Source: Symbiodinium natans
Lineage: Eukaryota; Sar; Dinophyceae; Suessiales; Symbiodiniaceae
Reading direction: 5' to 3'
Assembly (NCBI GenBank): GCA_905221605.1
Contig: CAJNDS010001064.1
Location: 1 to 37,378 of the forward strand
Length of the DNA: 37,378 nucleotides
In this document: positions 1 through 9,413 of the stretch, piece after piece
How the letters are laid out: each line of letters opens with the position of its first letter
Numbering within the stretch: the stretch's first letter is position 1
Made by a program: the position numbers and the translations under genes
The notes under the pieces: model-generated
Seen by the model: the letters and a program-made list of their open reading frames with translations, nothing else
What the model was told of the DNA's origin: nothing
Database searches by the model: none

Positions 1-192
1 CTCGCAGTATGCTCGTATCCTCGGCTCGAATTAATTGCTTTTATTTGGATAAGTTCACACGTGTACGATGAGAGATGAACGGTATCTCTGCGACGCATGC
101 CGAGACTAAGGAATATATGTCCATGTATATAGATTGAATTTTCGCACGACGCTGGAAAATTATTGCAAGCTTTCATTAATGCTATTAACACC

Positions 193-516
193 TCAACCAG
201 CAGAAAAAATCAGTTGCGAATGTTGTCTACTACTGACTAGCAGATTTTCATTACTTGAACCATTCATGTTGTTAGACAGAAAATAAATCAATTTCAAGCT
301 GGAAAAAAAACGTATCATTGGTGTTTCCGCTGTTATGATGATTGCACCACGTTCACGTGGCGCGTAAGAGTAATACAACCATTTCCTTAGCACGCATGAC
401 TGTGACGCAAGCTTGCTGTTCTTGTTATAAACCAGCACAGCAACATGTAAGTCTCTTTTTATTTGCGCACGCAGGAATCCTGCCGCGGGAAGATCAAGTC
501 CGCGACTGTAAGTCAT
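193..516 (-). CDS. Unrecognised ORF downstream of the transposase
   Basis: A 107-codon ORF directly after the transposase stop on the same strand. I recognise no domain. It is weakly basic and could be a 3' exon or decayed tail of the transposase gene, or simply a chance ORF in the 3' region of the element. The rest of positions 1-519 shows no other coding signal, and I could not find a terminal inverted repeat marking the element end. Confidence 0.2.
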   Translation of the reverse strand: MTYSRGLDLPAAGFLRAQIKRDLHVAVLVYNKNSKLASQSCVLRKWLYYSYAPRERGAIIITAETPMIRFFSSLKLIYFLSNNMNGSSNENLLVSSRQHSQLIFSAG

Positions 517-519
517 AGC

Positions 520-1934
520 TTACGACTTACTCTTCACACCAGAGCTACGCAATGTGTGGTGCCGGATGACCCGAAGAGGAGTTCTTTTCACCTTGCGGAC
601 CTTACTGCCTTGGGCAGCTGGTCGCTTTTTGACCCAAGCTCTCACCAAAGCAGCTTCATTTTGACGAGCTTTGACAAGAGGCAAATCGGCCTTCTTCTGT
701 CTGCCAGAAGTGTTTTGTTCGGAGCACCACGTCATCCAATCATCATCCGACCAAATGGAATTACTAGCCGCTTTGCTTAACAACACAGTCTCTGACACAA
801 TGTGTGCCAAAGGAAAGTGCGTGGCAAGGTAATGAGCAGACACTTCTATGTAACGATAGTATCGGAGCTTCAATGCTAAAGTGGAGCGATGAAGCGTGTT
901 CGTGCTTCTCGACCACGAATTAATCTCCGCGTGCAGGGCCTCATTGCCAGAAGTCCCGCTGGGCAAGGAATGCAGCTGCTGTCTAGGTAATGCACGACGC
1001 ACTCGAACATTGTTTAGCAACCATTCCAGCCTATCCGGCGCGCACGCAGCAAACAGGATCTTGTAGATTTCCTTGTTGGGTCCTGCCGCTTTGCGCGCGA
1101 CCTCACGCGAGTATCGCGAACAGACGGCAGCAACCCCTTGGATGAACTCCAGTCTACTGCGCAGCGGCGTCTCGCAATCCATTCCTCCCAGGACTGCATT
1201 TGTTTCTTCGGCAGGCATATCCATCGACAAAATCATGTCCCTATACTTTGCTTCTGCTTCATCTAAAGGTCTGGACATGTCGCCGTCGTACAAGGTCATC
1301 TGCAGCCTCAGACGCACGGAATCGTCGACTGCGCAGGTTTTCTTCAGGATGCCTCGCAGAGTTTTCGATCCGGGCGTGCGCTTGTTCCAGTGCCCATACT
1401 CGTAGACAATCGCCAGATGGGGTCCAGCATCATGCCTTTTAAGTTCGGGCACGTGTACTTTGCAAGCGAGTAGAATTTTGCAGATGGACTATCAGTCGCT
1501 ATATACTCAACACAACTGAGCTGTCGCTCTGTGAAAGTTTCTTGCAAGGCTTCCAGCACGTGCTCTGACTTCTCTGTCTGTAAAGGCTGAAGAAGTAGAA
1601 CAGCTCCCGAACGACCCCTTACCGTTAGCAAGCGTCTCCACGCAAGCTGATCCCCGAAAGGGGCGTCGTTGCGAGCCGACGCGGAGGCCCGGTACGATGT
1701 CTGGCCCTTCAGCTTCAGGCATATTTTCAGCGTGGCGTCCAGGCTAATGTATGTCCACTCATGCTCTGCTTCGAGATGAGCAGTCATGACACTCATTCTT
1801 GTCGTGAAGGAAGGTGATATAGTGATGTCCTCGAGCATGGGTAGCCAGTGCTTGACGTCGGCCGGCAGCAAAGTGGACAGCTTGTTACCGGCCTGGTGCG
1901 CTGCCATGTGACAGCGAGGCCATATGCTTCGCAC
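520..1934 (-). CDS. DDE-type transposase, one 1-nt frameshift
   Basis: Two overlapping minus-strand frames (1934-1344 and 1452-520) form one protein of roughly 480 aa. The first frame holds the first catalytic Asp in YISLDATLK (codon 66 from 1934) and the second in YIATDSPSAK (codon 148), then a D/C-x-x-H type motif. That motif starts as CPNLKGMMLDP in one frame and continues as HLAIVYEYGHW in the other. The second frame has the catalytic Glu in SGTSGNEALHAEIN (near 940). The shift falls in a G run at 1418-1421 (C run on the coding strand), and one extra C would restore LDPHLAIV. D, D, xxH and E appear in the order expected of a RNase H-fold transposase. I cannot assign the superfamily. The beginning is not an ATG, so the N-terminus is probably spliced from the ORF upstream (see 1935-2022). 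Either the copy is decayed or the homopolymer is a sequencing error. Confidence 0.68.
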
Positions 1935-2022
1935 CTTGCTTAGACAATAACATCAGTATTCTATGAGCGTATCTACTAAGATACAAAAGAAACAATGCTA
2001 AGGCAGCTTAAAGCTCTTGAGC
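1935..2022 (-). other. Candidate GC-AG intron joining the large ORF to the transposase
   Basis: Read on the minus strand, a GC donor after ACTCAT at 2022 and an AG acceptor at 1935 enclose 88 nt containing the stop codons. The join is phase 0 and would give LLLQEMTMTH followed by VRSIWPRCHMAAHQAG. It is supported by a second apparent GC-AG intron in the neighbouring gene and by the similar size of the 89-nt intron at 7180-7268. The alternative is that the large ORF really ends at 2008. Confidence 0.4.
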
Positions 2023-5000
2023 ATGAGTCATCGTCATCTCCTGCAGCAAGAGATCCGCGAAGGTGTGTGTGTAATACAGATTGCGAGCACGTCGCACATG
2101 AAGCGAGTCGCCAACTGCACTCACATTGACATACATCGGGCCAGTGCGATCGAAGACCAGTCGGATGTGCTTGTCGATGTGAGTGATAGACGCTGAGAGC
2201 GGCGGCACCACAGTATTCCGCAGTATGCATGCGCTTTCCTGAAGAAGTGCTTCTGCTCGACATTGCGACGACGCAGCGTGATTGTACAGTGCCAGCACAA
2301 CCTTTACTTGCTTGCTTCCTGAAGGAATGAACTGACGTTCGAAGCGATGATGTTTGGTGATATGGGTTCTCAGGGATGAAAGTCGGCTAAACGATCGAAA
2401 GGGACAGAAGGGACATGTTCGTCTTCCGTTGTTTGTTTTCGCGCGAGCTGCCAGATTGCTGCTTACCTCTTTGACTTCTGTCTCCAGACAATGTAAAATA
2501 TTGTCCGACACAAATGGGCGGTCTTCGGAGTCAAACTCGATCCTCGATGGGGACAAGGAAAACAGTGTGTTTCCTTCGTCGTCCGATGTGTCCGACGTCG
2601 CACCGGCCTGCATGTCTAAGAGCAGCAAGGCTTCTGCAGGGATGTCTTCATTGCATCGTCTTGGCCAGTAACACACACTAGTTCGAGAGTCCACAGCCGA
2701 ACCGAAGGCTTCGTGGAAAGAGCTCCGAGAAAGTCGGAAGCCACGTCGGCCGTCACGAACTGTGATCGCTGTCTCGTCTGAAGCCATATCAACTGCGACA
2801 CAATGCGGAGCTCCGGCGCCTTCAAAATGAAGCAGAAATGCACTGACTCCTTTGGGCGGCAGACCCAGGCTGCAGGCGAGATCAACTTGATAAAGCTTGC
2901 TGGCGCTGCGATAGCATCTGAAGCCTGCGTCTTCCGCCTCAGTGTTTTCCGCGACTTCGCTATTTTGAAGAGACGCTGCAATGACAGCTCGCAGCAGAGG
3001 TGTCGTATGCCAAAGAGCACATGGTATGCAATTGCCTCGACGAAGACATACATCCGGAAGAGATTCTAACGCAGGAACTTCTTCTGACGCGCGCTGTATC
3101 GCGGACAAAAAATCCAGGGGTTTCTTCTCCACGATCTTCACTTTGAAGCCTGTTTGTTGTTCGATAATGCTTTCACTCGAGGCACAAAACTTCTGGATGT
3201 CTGCAGTCCATGCTCTCGATATTCTAAGGCCATCGAAATGCAAGGACAGGTGTGCCGGCTTTGGATCCACGACGAGGACGTGCTCTGACCAGCACTGAAG
3301 AATTCGATCTTCCACCGCGTGCCACAACAAAGAAAAAATTGTCGCCGAAGGAAAATTCTTGCCCTTCTGATCCTTCAAGCTCATGTAGTCCTCGTGAAGA
3401 ATGTTACATGCAACCCAGCGCAAGTATAATGAAATTCTCTGCAGCTTCCTGACATCCTCATTTTCTTTTAGATCTTCTGATGGCGTTCCACCATTCAGAA
3501 TAGCGTTCAGCACATCTTTTCCTTTTGATCGAGATAACTGCAGCCTCTGAATGAAGTCATCGCGCCTGTGAGCAAGTTCCTCGAGAACCTCGCCCAGGTC
3601 TTTCGGTAAAGCTGGCTCCGGCTTCATCTTCTCCAGCAACTGGTACGTAAGCGAGAAACAGCAGTTTTGTATGTCTAAATCTGCAGAGTGTGTCTCTAGA
3701 ACATGCATCTGGAGTCTGCGGGACATAGCCTGCGCGCTACCCAGTCCAGCGTACCGACGAGGCGTCACCGTGTAGGCTGGCTTATCAGGATAATGATAGG
3801 TGATCTGTTTTGACAGAACGCCTTTCACTCTGAGTCGCCTTCCCGGGCTGCGTGCACAACCACTTGCATCACTGCCATCAAGCAAGCACTTAATGCTTTT
3901 TTCGTGAGCCTGTAATTTCTGCAGCGCGCTGGAATGTTTTCGTGTGACAGCCTCTTGCTCAGCTACCGGCCTTCCTTTCTTGGACTCGCCCGCTGCAGTC
4001 TTGGACATGACCTTGTGGTACTCGAGCAAACAAAGAGAGTTCTTCTTCCGACTCGAGTGCGTGACTGCATACTGTCGCAAGCTCTGCATGTCGTGCTCTT
4101 CCTCGAATACCATCCTCACGTTGCCTGCATCGGCCTCAGGCAAGATTTCCCGGAACGTCTTTTCGAAGGTCATGAAAGGAATGAAAGCACCGGGCTTCAC
4201 TTTGCTTGTCTTGTGCTTAACAATTCCAGCACGCATCACGCATTTGTTTTCCATCTCGTCCCACAAGTTTTCTTTTGACAGATTAGGGGTTTTTGCCTGC
4301 TTCAAGGCCAGCTTCTTGAACTCGTGAAAGGTGAGCAGCTCCGTCGTTGTGGAAAGCAATGTTTCGAATATGAAAAGCCGAAGTGTCTCCCACTCATTGA
4401 CTTTGTTTTCTCTGTCGTTCTGACTGGCTTTGTCACCCTCGAGTACGGCAGCAATACCATCGCCCTCTTCGAGCTGGCGTTGACGGACGGTGAGGCCACA
4501 TGCCATCCGCATGACATCTTCCGTCAAGTACGAATCTCCACCATTGCAGTAAGCTTCGATGAGCTGGTAGCAATCGTCCCTGGTGTGATTGCGCTCAAAG
4601 GCCCACTGCAAGCGCAGACCTGCGATTGAGGCCTGAGATGTAAGCATAAATTTGTTGAGGCTAGGGTCTGCAGCAAAAATCCCGTCCAGCTCGTGATCGT
4701 TGTAGTTCAGCAGAAATTTTGGATGCACGAAACGCGCTTTCCCTTTCCAGATGAACGCGCGTCTAAATAAGGAATGGAAGTTGGCCAGACTAACTCCTGC
4801 AAAATGCATCATGCGATTAAGCTCCAGACGCTTCCAACCAATAACGTGGAACATGCGGGTAGTATACCCGTACGGCTTGCGTCCCATAATGCCATCAGCA
4901 GACATCGTCTTCTTGTAGAGGTCGGTATGCAACTTCTTGCTACTCTCGGGAGCCTCTTGACCCGTCAGTATAAAACAACGGGCGAAAGATTCCACTTGCT

Positions 5001-7179
5001 TGCGAAGCTCCTCGTCCAGATGCCACACGTTCGGATCAAAAAAACAGTGGTGCTGCTTGTACATTTCCGACAAGTGCAAGGAGTATAAGCTTTGACCGAC
5101 ACCACCAGGTGAAATCCCTATGAAACACCTGTCGACGTTCAAGCCTCGTTTCGCTAATGCCAGTGCACTTTGAAAGCATTCGAAAACATCACAATTGCAC
5201 CAAAAAGTCTGCTGGTAGAAGCGTTGCAGACGCTCTACATTGTGCTCCAGCACGACGTCCAGCAAGGCGTGCGGTATGTGCACGTAGCAGTTGTTTTCCG
5301 CGCTTTTCTTGACGACCTCGATAGGGTGTTCTGAATCAGGTGAATCGTACTTGAAACAAACGTCGTCAAAGCAAACAGCAGGCTCCCTTTGATCTTCACT
5401 TTCACACCATTCAACAATAAGTGATACCATGCGAGTCTGCATAAGCTCGCTTCTGAGGAAGCAACACATCTTGAAGCTGTTGTCCGCGAAATTGCTAGTC
5501 CACGACTCCTGGTCGGGATTCTGGTCTGGGAAAACTGGACGGTCGTCGGCTCCTGAATCGAGGCGTTCAAGTTGTGCGCTTTTGATTTGGCATCTTGCTG
5601 CATGTCTGCAGGCATCCAGAAATGCTGCTTCGTCAACGAAATTCTGCTTGTCACTCATGATCGCAGCGGCAATAGCATCCGGTTGTCTTTTGACGTTGTC
5701 TTTCATCCTTTTGAAGATACCTTCCAGAGTTGTGAAAAACACGAGGACTCGATGAAGCACTGCCTCAGGAGGAATGCCGCCAAATGGCACAAATGAGCCA
5801 TCGTCATTGTAAATATACAAGAAGCCTCTGTGAACTCGCAGATGTCTTTCGCCCTCGACCATCCAAAGTATTGTTGCAGCGTCTGCAAGTAAAAGCTTGC
5901 CCGACAAGTTTCTGTCGACCATGTAAGAAGCAACCAGAATAAGTCGCTGCAACTCAACGCTGGTATCCGGATAGGCTACCTTCAATTGCAAGAGAGAATC
6001 CTGCGTTTTCTTGCGAATGTCATGCCGTGTGTTTCTGACATCCCGAGGGTACGTGTCCAGCACAGTAGCTATGCAGTCGGCCGAGTCTCTGAAGATCTTC
6101 GAGAAACGCTGCAGGTGACTGTCAGCTCCCGGCAAAAGACGCCTTTTCTTGGCACTGTGAGGCACCTCATCGTCTGCATTGTCTAAGAGCTTGCTCAACA
6201 CCACCGCAGCGTCGTCGGAAAGTGGATCGCCTGGACTCTCATGTGGAAGAACAACTGTGAAGGGCAGTGTGGGTTCTGGTTCTTCCGTTTGCTGCTGCTG
6301 ATTTGCGTTGGTATCGCGACTCTTTTGTAGTGCTTTGGAGAGCAAGAGATCACGTCTGATGCTCATAAGCTTTGTCACCGACTCCTGCATGTCTGGCACG
6401 TCGTCGATGAAACCTAGCGGAAGGTAGTTCGGATGTATGCACACAACGAGCATCCTTGCAACCTTGATCTCGTAATACTTCTCCAAGATCCACTTGTACA
6501 CGTTCAGCTGCAGGCGATAGTGCTCTCCCTGACAATCAGGGACAGTATCAAGCGGGCTTTTCATGAAATGTCCATAGCTGTTGTATTTCTCCCTCAACTT
6601 CGAGCTGCGCTTCCAGTCCACTAGAACGAACTCGCCCCTATCCGGGAATCGCAAGACAAGGTCGATTGATCCTGCCAGATCTTCTTCTGGCGCATGAATG
6701 CACCACTCTGTTCTGTATGCTTGGACATCACCGATCGTTCCAAGTACACGAATGGCTGCATGAAGCTCACCCTCCATGGGTCCTGGCATGATCTGATAGC
6801 CGTTCAGAAGGTTTTCCAACATCGCGTGCATCCAAGTGCCAGCGTTTGCAGCATGGTCTCTCTGAACTTGCCACAAGTCCACGATCTCGCTGTCGTGCAG
6901 CATGAAACTGGACATAAGCTCTTCCCAATTGGCAAGATCAGCTCGACTTCTCTTGAAAAGATCACAAACGACTTTCAGATCCGGTTGGTCTTGTGTGAGT
7001 TCGTGGACAAGGTCCGCTTGATAAAAGCAATCTTCTCCGGCAAGCATGGAAGCAATAAGCTTGAAATTGACGTCGTTGGCCACATACTCTTCCCTGGGCC
7101 ATCGCGCTCCGGCCTTCATCTTCACTATCGCATCAGATGAGTCGAACTCCTGAGAATATTCATGTAGCAGTCCAGTGAC
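2008..7179 (-). CDS. Giant replication protein: PD-(D/E)XK nuclease, SF3-like ATPase, polymerase-like, papain-like peptidase, C2H2 finger
   Basis: About 1,720 codons without a break (residues below counted from the codon at 7125). At 95-210 is a PD-(D/E)XK nuclease: GTWMH, then GSIDLVL (D155), VDWK (D170, K172) and QLNVYKW, the Cas4/RecB-like order. At 660-780 is an SF3/D5-like ATPase: the Walker A position reads GGVGQS, with Gln in place of the usual Lys. At 1140-1305 are three polymerase-like motifs: DLDIQNC (D1149/D1151), KDVLNAILNGG, and HFDGLRI (D1298). This pattern suggests a family-A-related transposon/virus polymerase (TV-Pol), but the match is by eye. At 1364-1446 is a papain-like peptidase: GNCIPCALW (C1366) and PHCVAVD (H1441). 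At 1571-1592 is a C2H2 finger. Upstream exons supply the start. The set suggests a self-replicating DNA transposon, with the peptidase perhaps cutting the polyprotein. Confidence 0.72.
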   Translation of the reverse strand, partial: VTGLLHEYSQEFDSSDAIVKMKAGARWPREEYVANDVNFKLIASMLAGEDCFYQADLVHELTQDQPDLKVVCDLFKRSRADLANWEELMSSFMLHDSEIVDLWQVQRDHAANAGTWMHAMLENLLNGYQIMPGPMEGELHAAIRVLGTIGDVQAYRTEWCIHAPEEDLAGSIDLVLRFPDRGEFVLVDWKRSSKLREKYNSYGHFMKSPLDTVPDCQGEHYRLQLNVYKWILEKYYEIKVARMLVVCIHPNYLPLGFIDDVPDMQESVTKLMSIRRDLLLSKALQKSRDTNANQQQQTEEPEPTLPFTVVLPHESPGDPLSDDAAVVLSKLLDNADDEVPHSAKKRRLLPGADSHLQRFSKIFRDSADCIATVLDTYPRDVRNTRHDIRKKTQDSLLQLKVAYPDTSVELQRLILVASYMVDRNLSGKLLLADAATILWMVEGERHLRVHRGFLYIYNDDGSFVPFGGIPPEAVLHRVLVFFTTLEGIFKRMKDNVKRQPDAIAAAIMSDKQNFVDEAAFLDACRHAARCQIKSAQLERLDSGADDRPVFPDQNPDQESWTSNFADNSFKMCCFLRSELMQTRMVSLIVEWCESEDQREPAVCFDDVCFKYDSPDSEHPIEVVKKSAENNCYVHIPHALLDVVLEHNVERLQRFYQQTFWCNCDVFECFQSALALAKRGLNVDRCFIGISPGGVGQSLYSLHLSEMYKQHHCFFDPNVWHLDEELRKQVESFARCFILTGQEAPESSKKLHTDLYKKTMSADGIMGRKPYGYTTRMFHVIGWKRLELNRMMHFAGVSLANFHSLFRRAFIWKGKARFVHPKFLLNYNDHELDGIFAADPSLNKFMLTSQASIAGLRLQWAFERNHTRDDCYQLIEAYCNGGDSYLTEDVMRMACGLTVRQRQLEEGDGIAAVLEGDKASQNDRENKVNEWETLRLFIFETLLSTTTELLTFHEFKKLALKQAKTPNLSKENLWDEMENKCVMRAGIVKHKTSKVKPGAFIPFMTFEKTFREILPEADAGNVRMVFEEEHDMQSLRQYAVTHSSRKKNSLCLLEYHKVMSKTAAGESKKGRPVAEQEAVTRKHSSALQKLQAHEKSIKCLLDGSDASGCARSPGRRLRVKGVLSKQITYHYPDKPAYTVTPRRYAGLGSAQAMSRRLQMHVLETHSADLDIQNCCFSLTYQLLEKMKPEPALPKDLGEVLEELAHRRDDFIQRLQLSRSKGKDVLNAILNGGTPSEDLKENEDVRKLQRISLYLRWVACNILHEDYMSLKDQKGKNFPSATIFSLLWHAVEDRILQCWSEHVLVVDPKPAHLSLHFDGLRISRAWTADIQKFCASSESIIEQQTGFKVKIVEKKPLDFLSAIQRASEEVPALESLPDVCLRRGNCIPCALWHTTPLLRAVIAASLQNSEVAENTEAEDAGFRCYRSASKLYQVDLACSLGLPPKGVSAFLLHFEGAGAPHCVAVDMASDETAITVRDGRRGFRLSRSSFHEAFGSAVDSRTSVCYWPRRCNEDIPAEALLLLDMQAGATSDTSDDEGNTLFSLSPSRIEFDSEDRPFVSDNILHCLETEVKEVSSNLAARAKTNNGRRTCPFCPFRSFSRLSSLRTHITKHHRFERQFIPSGSKQVKVVLALYNHAASSQCRAEALLQESACILRNTVVPPLSASITHIDKHIRLVFDRTGPMYVNVSAVGDSLHVRRARNLYYTHTFADLLLQEMTMTHAQEL

Positions 7180-7268
7180 CTCGGCTTGTACACTATTGCA
7201 AAACTACATTACCTTCGTTGCGTGATATTTTTGTTACATTTACATGTGCTAATCTACAGCCCGGGGAC
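7180..7268 (-). other. Probable GT-AG intron, 89 nt
   Basis: On the minus strand the upstream frame reads DGHKYFCNDSAIGCS, then GT at 7268. After AG at 7180 the frame continues VTGLLHEYSQEFD into the large ORF. The junction recreates SVTGL, the segment typically found upstream of the GTxxH motif in PD-(D/E)XK nucleases of this kind. The join is phase 0, and the intron contains the stop that otherwise ends the upstream exon. This is the best supported splice in the window. Confidence 0.65.
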
Positions 7269-7500
7269 ACTGCATCCGATAGCGGAGTCGTTGCAGAAAT
7301 ACTTGTGACCGTCTGGCTCGAAGCGCAAAGCTTTATCATGTTGATGTGGATTGATGGTGGATAAATCAGTTCGCGCTTGTAAAAAAAAGGTTGTGGCTGT
7401 CCCAGGGTCTGATGGCATGTGAAACACAGGCGTGATCGGATCGCGACAAAGAACTGCTCCGACTATGCGTCCCATGAGACCAGTCCATCCTCCTTCAAGA
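7269..7500 (-). CDS. Internal exon: N-terminal edge of the PD-(D/E)XK nuclease
   Basis: This exon encodes about 77 residues running from LEGGWTGLMGRIVGAV to KALRFEPDGHKYFCNDSAIGCS. The end (F-x-x-D-G-H-x-Y ... S) is the beta-hairpin that usually precedes the SVTGL segment of PD-(D/E)XK nucleases, so it belongs with the ORF starting at 7179. It is bounded by AG at 7501-7502 and GT at 7268-7267 (minus strand). No domain is seen in its first half. Confidence 0.5.
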
Positions 7501-7578
7501 CTATAATTAAACTAATAAGCGAAGGCGACAGTATACAACGCAACGAATGTGTTAAGACAATCTGGATCATTGCAACAC
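7501..7578 (-). other. Candidate GT-AG intron, 78 nt
   Basis: Donor GTGTTG at 7578 follows GGAGAAGGACA, and the acceptor TTATAG ends at 7501. Splicing gives VYGEGHLEGGWTGLM and removes an in-frame TAG. The two exons are already in the same frame. A nonsense mutation with no intron is the alternative. Confidence 0.38.
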
Positions 7579-7685
7579 TGTCCTTCTCCGTAAACAGAAG
7601 CTTCAACGTCCATCGCCAGGCTCTCCGCATCGTCCGACGCACCCCCAAGGAAGTCATCTGCTAAGGCTTCCGCCGCCAAGGCATC
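7579..7685 (-). CDS. Candidate short acidic exon
   Basis: It encodes DALAAEALADDFLGGASDD followed by AESLAMDVEASVYGEG, an acidic linker-like segment that is open in this frame only. It is preceded by a good acceptor (CACACGCAG before GATGCC, exon start 7685). It would link the F-box-like module upstream with the nuclease downstream. There is no recognisable domain. Confidence 0.38.
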
Positions 7686-7817
7686 CTGCGTGTGTTTTTT
7701 TATTCAACAGCATGAATACTCGCAGCTAGTTCACATTGTTGTTGTTGTTTTTTTTATGCTTGTTTGCTAAAGAATGAACAAAACATAAACTGTTTTAAGT
7801 TAAGACGAAGCATCAAC
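7686..7817 (-). other. Candidate GT-AG intron, 132 nt
   Basis: Donor GTTGATG at 7817 lies near the 3' end of the 9413-7800 ORF, and the acceptor CACACGCAG ends at 7686. The phase-0 join would fuse the upstream module to the acidic exon. If it is not used, the upstream protein ends at the TAA at 7800-7802. Confidence 0.33.
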
Positions 7818-9413
7818 ATGATCATTGCCGTATTGCTTGGAACGTCGTTCTTGCTCTATGGCCAAGAATAAATGCAGACGCAGGGCAAAGCTCAATGCAA
7901 TGCTTTGCCATTCCAGTGAGTTCCCGAACTCTGCTGGATGTGGCAAACCTTCAAGAACTCTGAGTCGGCAAGAATCGAGCTTGCAAAGTTCATGCAGAAA
8001 ATGAAACAGGATAGTATTCTTGTCTTGTGCCAAGAATGCTATGATGTTTCGAGCCCTGTACATCACCTGCTCCCATTGGCGCTTGCCCACACGCAGTCTT
8101 TCCTGTGGATCAGGGAGCAAGTCGACAGCTGATGGCATGCGGTCAAACAACGCAGTGTTCTGCCTGAATATCTTGGCAACCACGCCCACGTGCTTCAAGT
8201 CAGACCATTCGGTCCAGGCATTTGTTTTGTAATAGGCGGCTGCGTTCACGTACGGCAAGTTCTGACTGCTGCCACCAACGAAGTCCATCAACTGACTTGG
8301 ACAGTTAGGACACCTTCTCGCAGGTGAATGCTGCACGTGACCCTGGCATATCCAGGTCATGCATAAAGGACACACTGCCCAGCGGGGCCTGTTGAGATTG
8401 TATTCTCTTCGACACATTGCACATTGAATCTGTGCATGCAGCTGAACCATAGAGGGCAAAGGTTTAAAAGTTGCAGCTGCGTGAGTTGTCGGAGAGGATG
8501 CGGAAATCCACACAAACAGTTGGGCCAAGGGCGACACGCTGTCCTCGTGTCCATCCAACAGTCGAGCACGAGAAACTCCGACGTTGTCTATGGACAGTTC
8601 CAACATGCGCTGATGCCAGATCACACTAAATTTATGTGGACGATTCGGCTGAATTTCAGCACGTCGCCCAGCGTGTGGGACTGGAGGCTGGCTGTTCATA
8701 CTTGCGGAAACAGTACAGTTGTCCTGAAACACATTGTCAATGCGAAAGAAAGCGGCGGGTCTGATCACTCGCCATTGTCGGACGCCTATATACAAGCCCT
8801 TGATGTTCGCTGGCAGTGTGATTTCAAAGCTTGCGCAACCCATCAACGGCCCGTCTGACTGAAAGCTGAAGAAATTGCTGTTCGCTTGAAACTGAGGAAC
8901 GTTTTCATAGTTCCACTCCAAAAGAAATCTTTCTGGAAAGTCGTGTAGCATAGCCAGTTGACGCAGATTGAAAGTTACCATTCCTGCCGCAGTATATGCT
9001 CTTCTCATGGCACGCAGCTTCGCCGGATCGTCGAACTCTGGGACGTTCATGGAGATCGTTTTGTTGCGCCAGTACGTTACACTTCTCACAGCCATGAACA
9101 AGTGCTTGCATGTCGCTGCAAGTGATCTCGAGTAGTCATAAGAGAAGAACATGCCTGGCAACATGCTGAGTATGTCGTCGTGGAAACTGCCTCCATGGTA
9201 ATCTTCTTGTTGCTGAAACGAGCGCGATCTCCTCCATCGTGATGTCCTCAAGTTAGCCACTTGAAAAGCTTGTTGGCTTGTTTTTGACAAAGAATAACCG
9301 TTAGAACATGTACACTCAAAGCTGCCTTGTTTGTGTAGCATCATTGACACTGGTCGTACACGCAAGCGACGCTGACACGCTGTTGCGCCGTGACCACCTG
9401 CATGTGCATGCAA
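7800..9413 (-). CDS. F-box-like / beta-sandwich / zinc-finger module
   Basis: A 537-codon ORF. Residues 79-115 (DDILSMLPGMFF to SVTYW) resemble an F-box in hydrophobic pattern and in the closing W. Residues about 150-320 look like a SPRY/lectin-type beta-sandwich, with the segment WHQRMLELSIDNVGV resembling a core strand pair. Residues 331-371 hold four Cys pairs or Cys-His ligands (CAMC, CPLC, C-x-x-H, CPNC), a binuclear RING-like or treble-clef finger. The C-terminal 150 residues are helical and unassigned. The F-box and finger together hint at a ubiquitin-related role, but this is inference. The nominal start is uncertain, because an acceptor-like ATGCAG lies at its 5' end, so upstream exons are possible. 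It may be the N-terminus of the giant protein. Confidence 0.55.
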   Translation of the reverse strand: MHAHAGGHGATACQRRLRVRPVSMMLHKQGSFECTCSNGYSLSKTSQQAFQVANLRTSRWRRSRSFQQQEDYHGGSFHDDILSMLPGMFFSYDYSRSLAATCKHLFMAVRSVTYWRNKTISMNVPEFDDPAKLRAMRRAYTAAGMVTFNLRQLAMLHDFPERFLLEWNYENVPQFQANSNFFSFQSDGPLMGCASFEITLPANIKGLYIGVRQWRVIRPAAFFRIDNVFQDNCTVSASMNSQPPVPHAGRRAEIQPNRPHKFSVIWHQRMLELSIDNVGVSRARLLDGHEDSVSPLAQLFVWISASSPTTHAAATFKPLPSMVQLHAQIQCAMCRREYNLNRPRWAVCPLCMTWICQGHVQHSPARRCPNCPSQLMDFVGGSSQNLPYVNAAAYYKTNAWTEWSDLKHVGVVAKIFRQNTALFDRMPSAVDLLPDPQERLRVGKRQWEQVMYRARNIIAFLAQDKNTILFHFLHELCKLDSCRLRVLEGLPHPAEFGNSLEWQSIALSFALRLHLFLAIEQERRSKQYGNDHVDASS

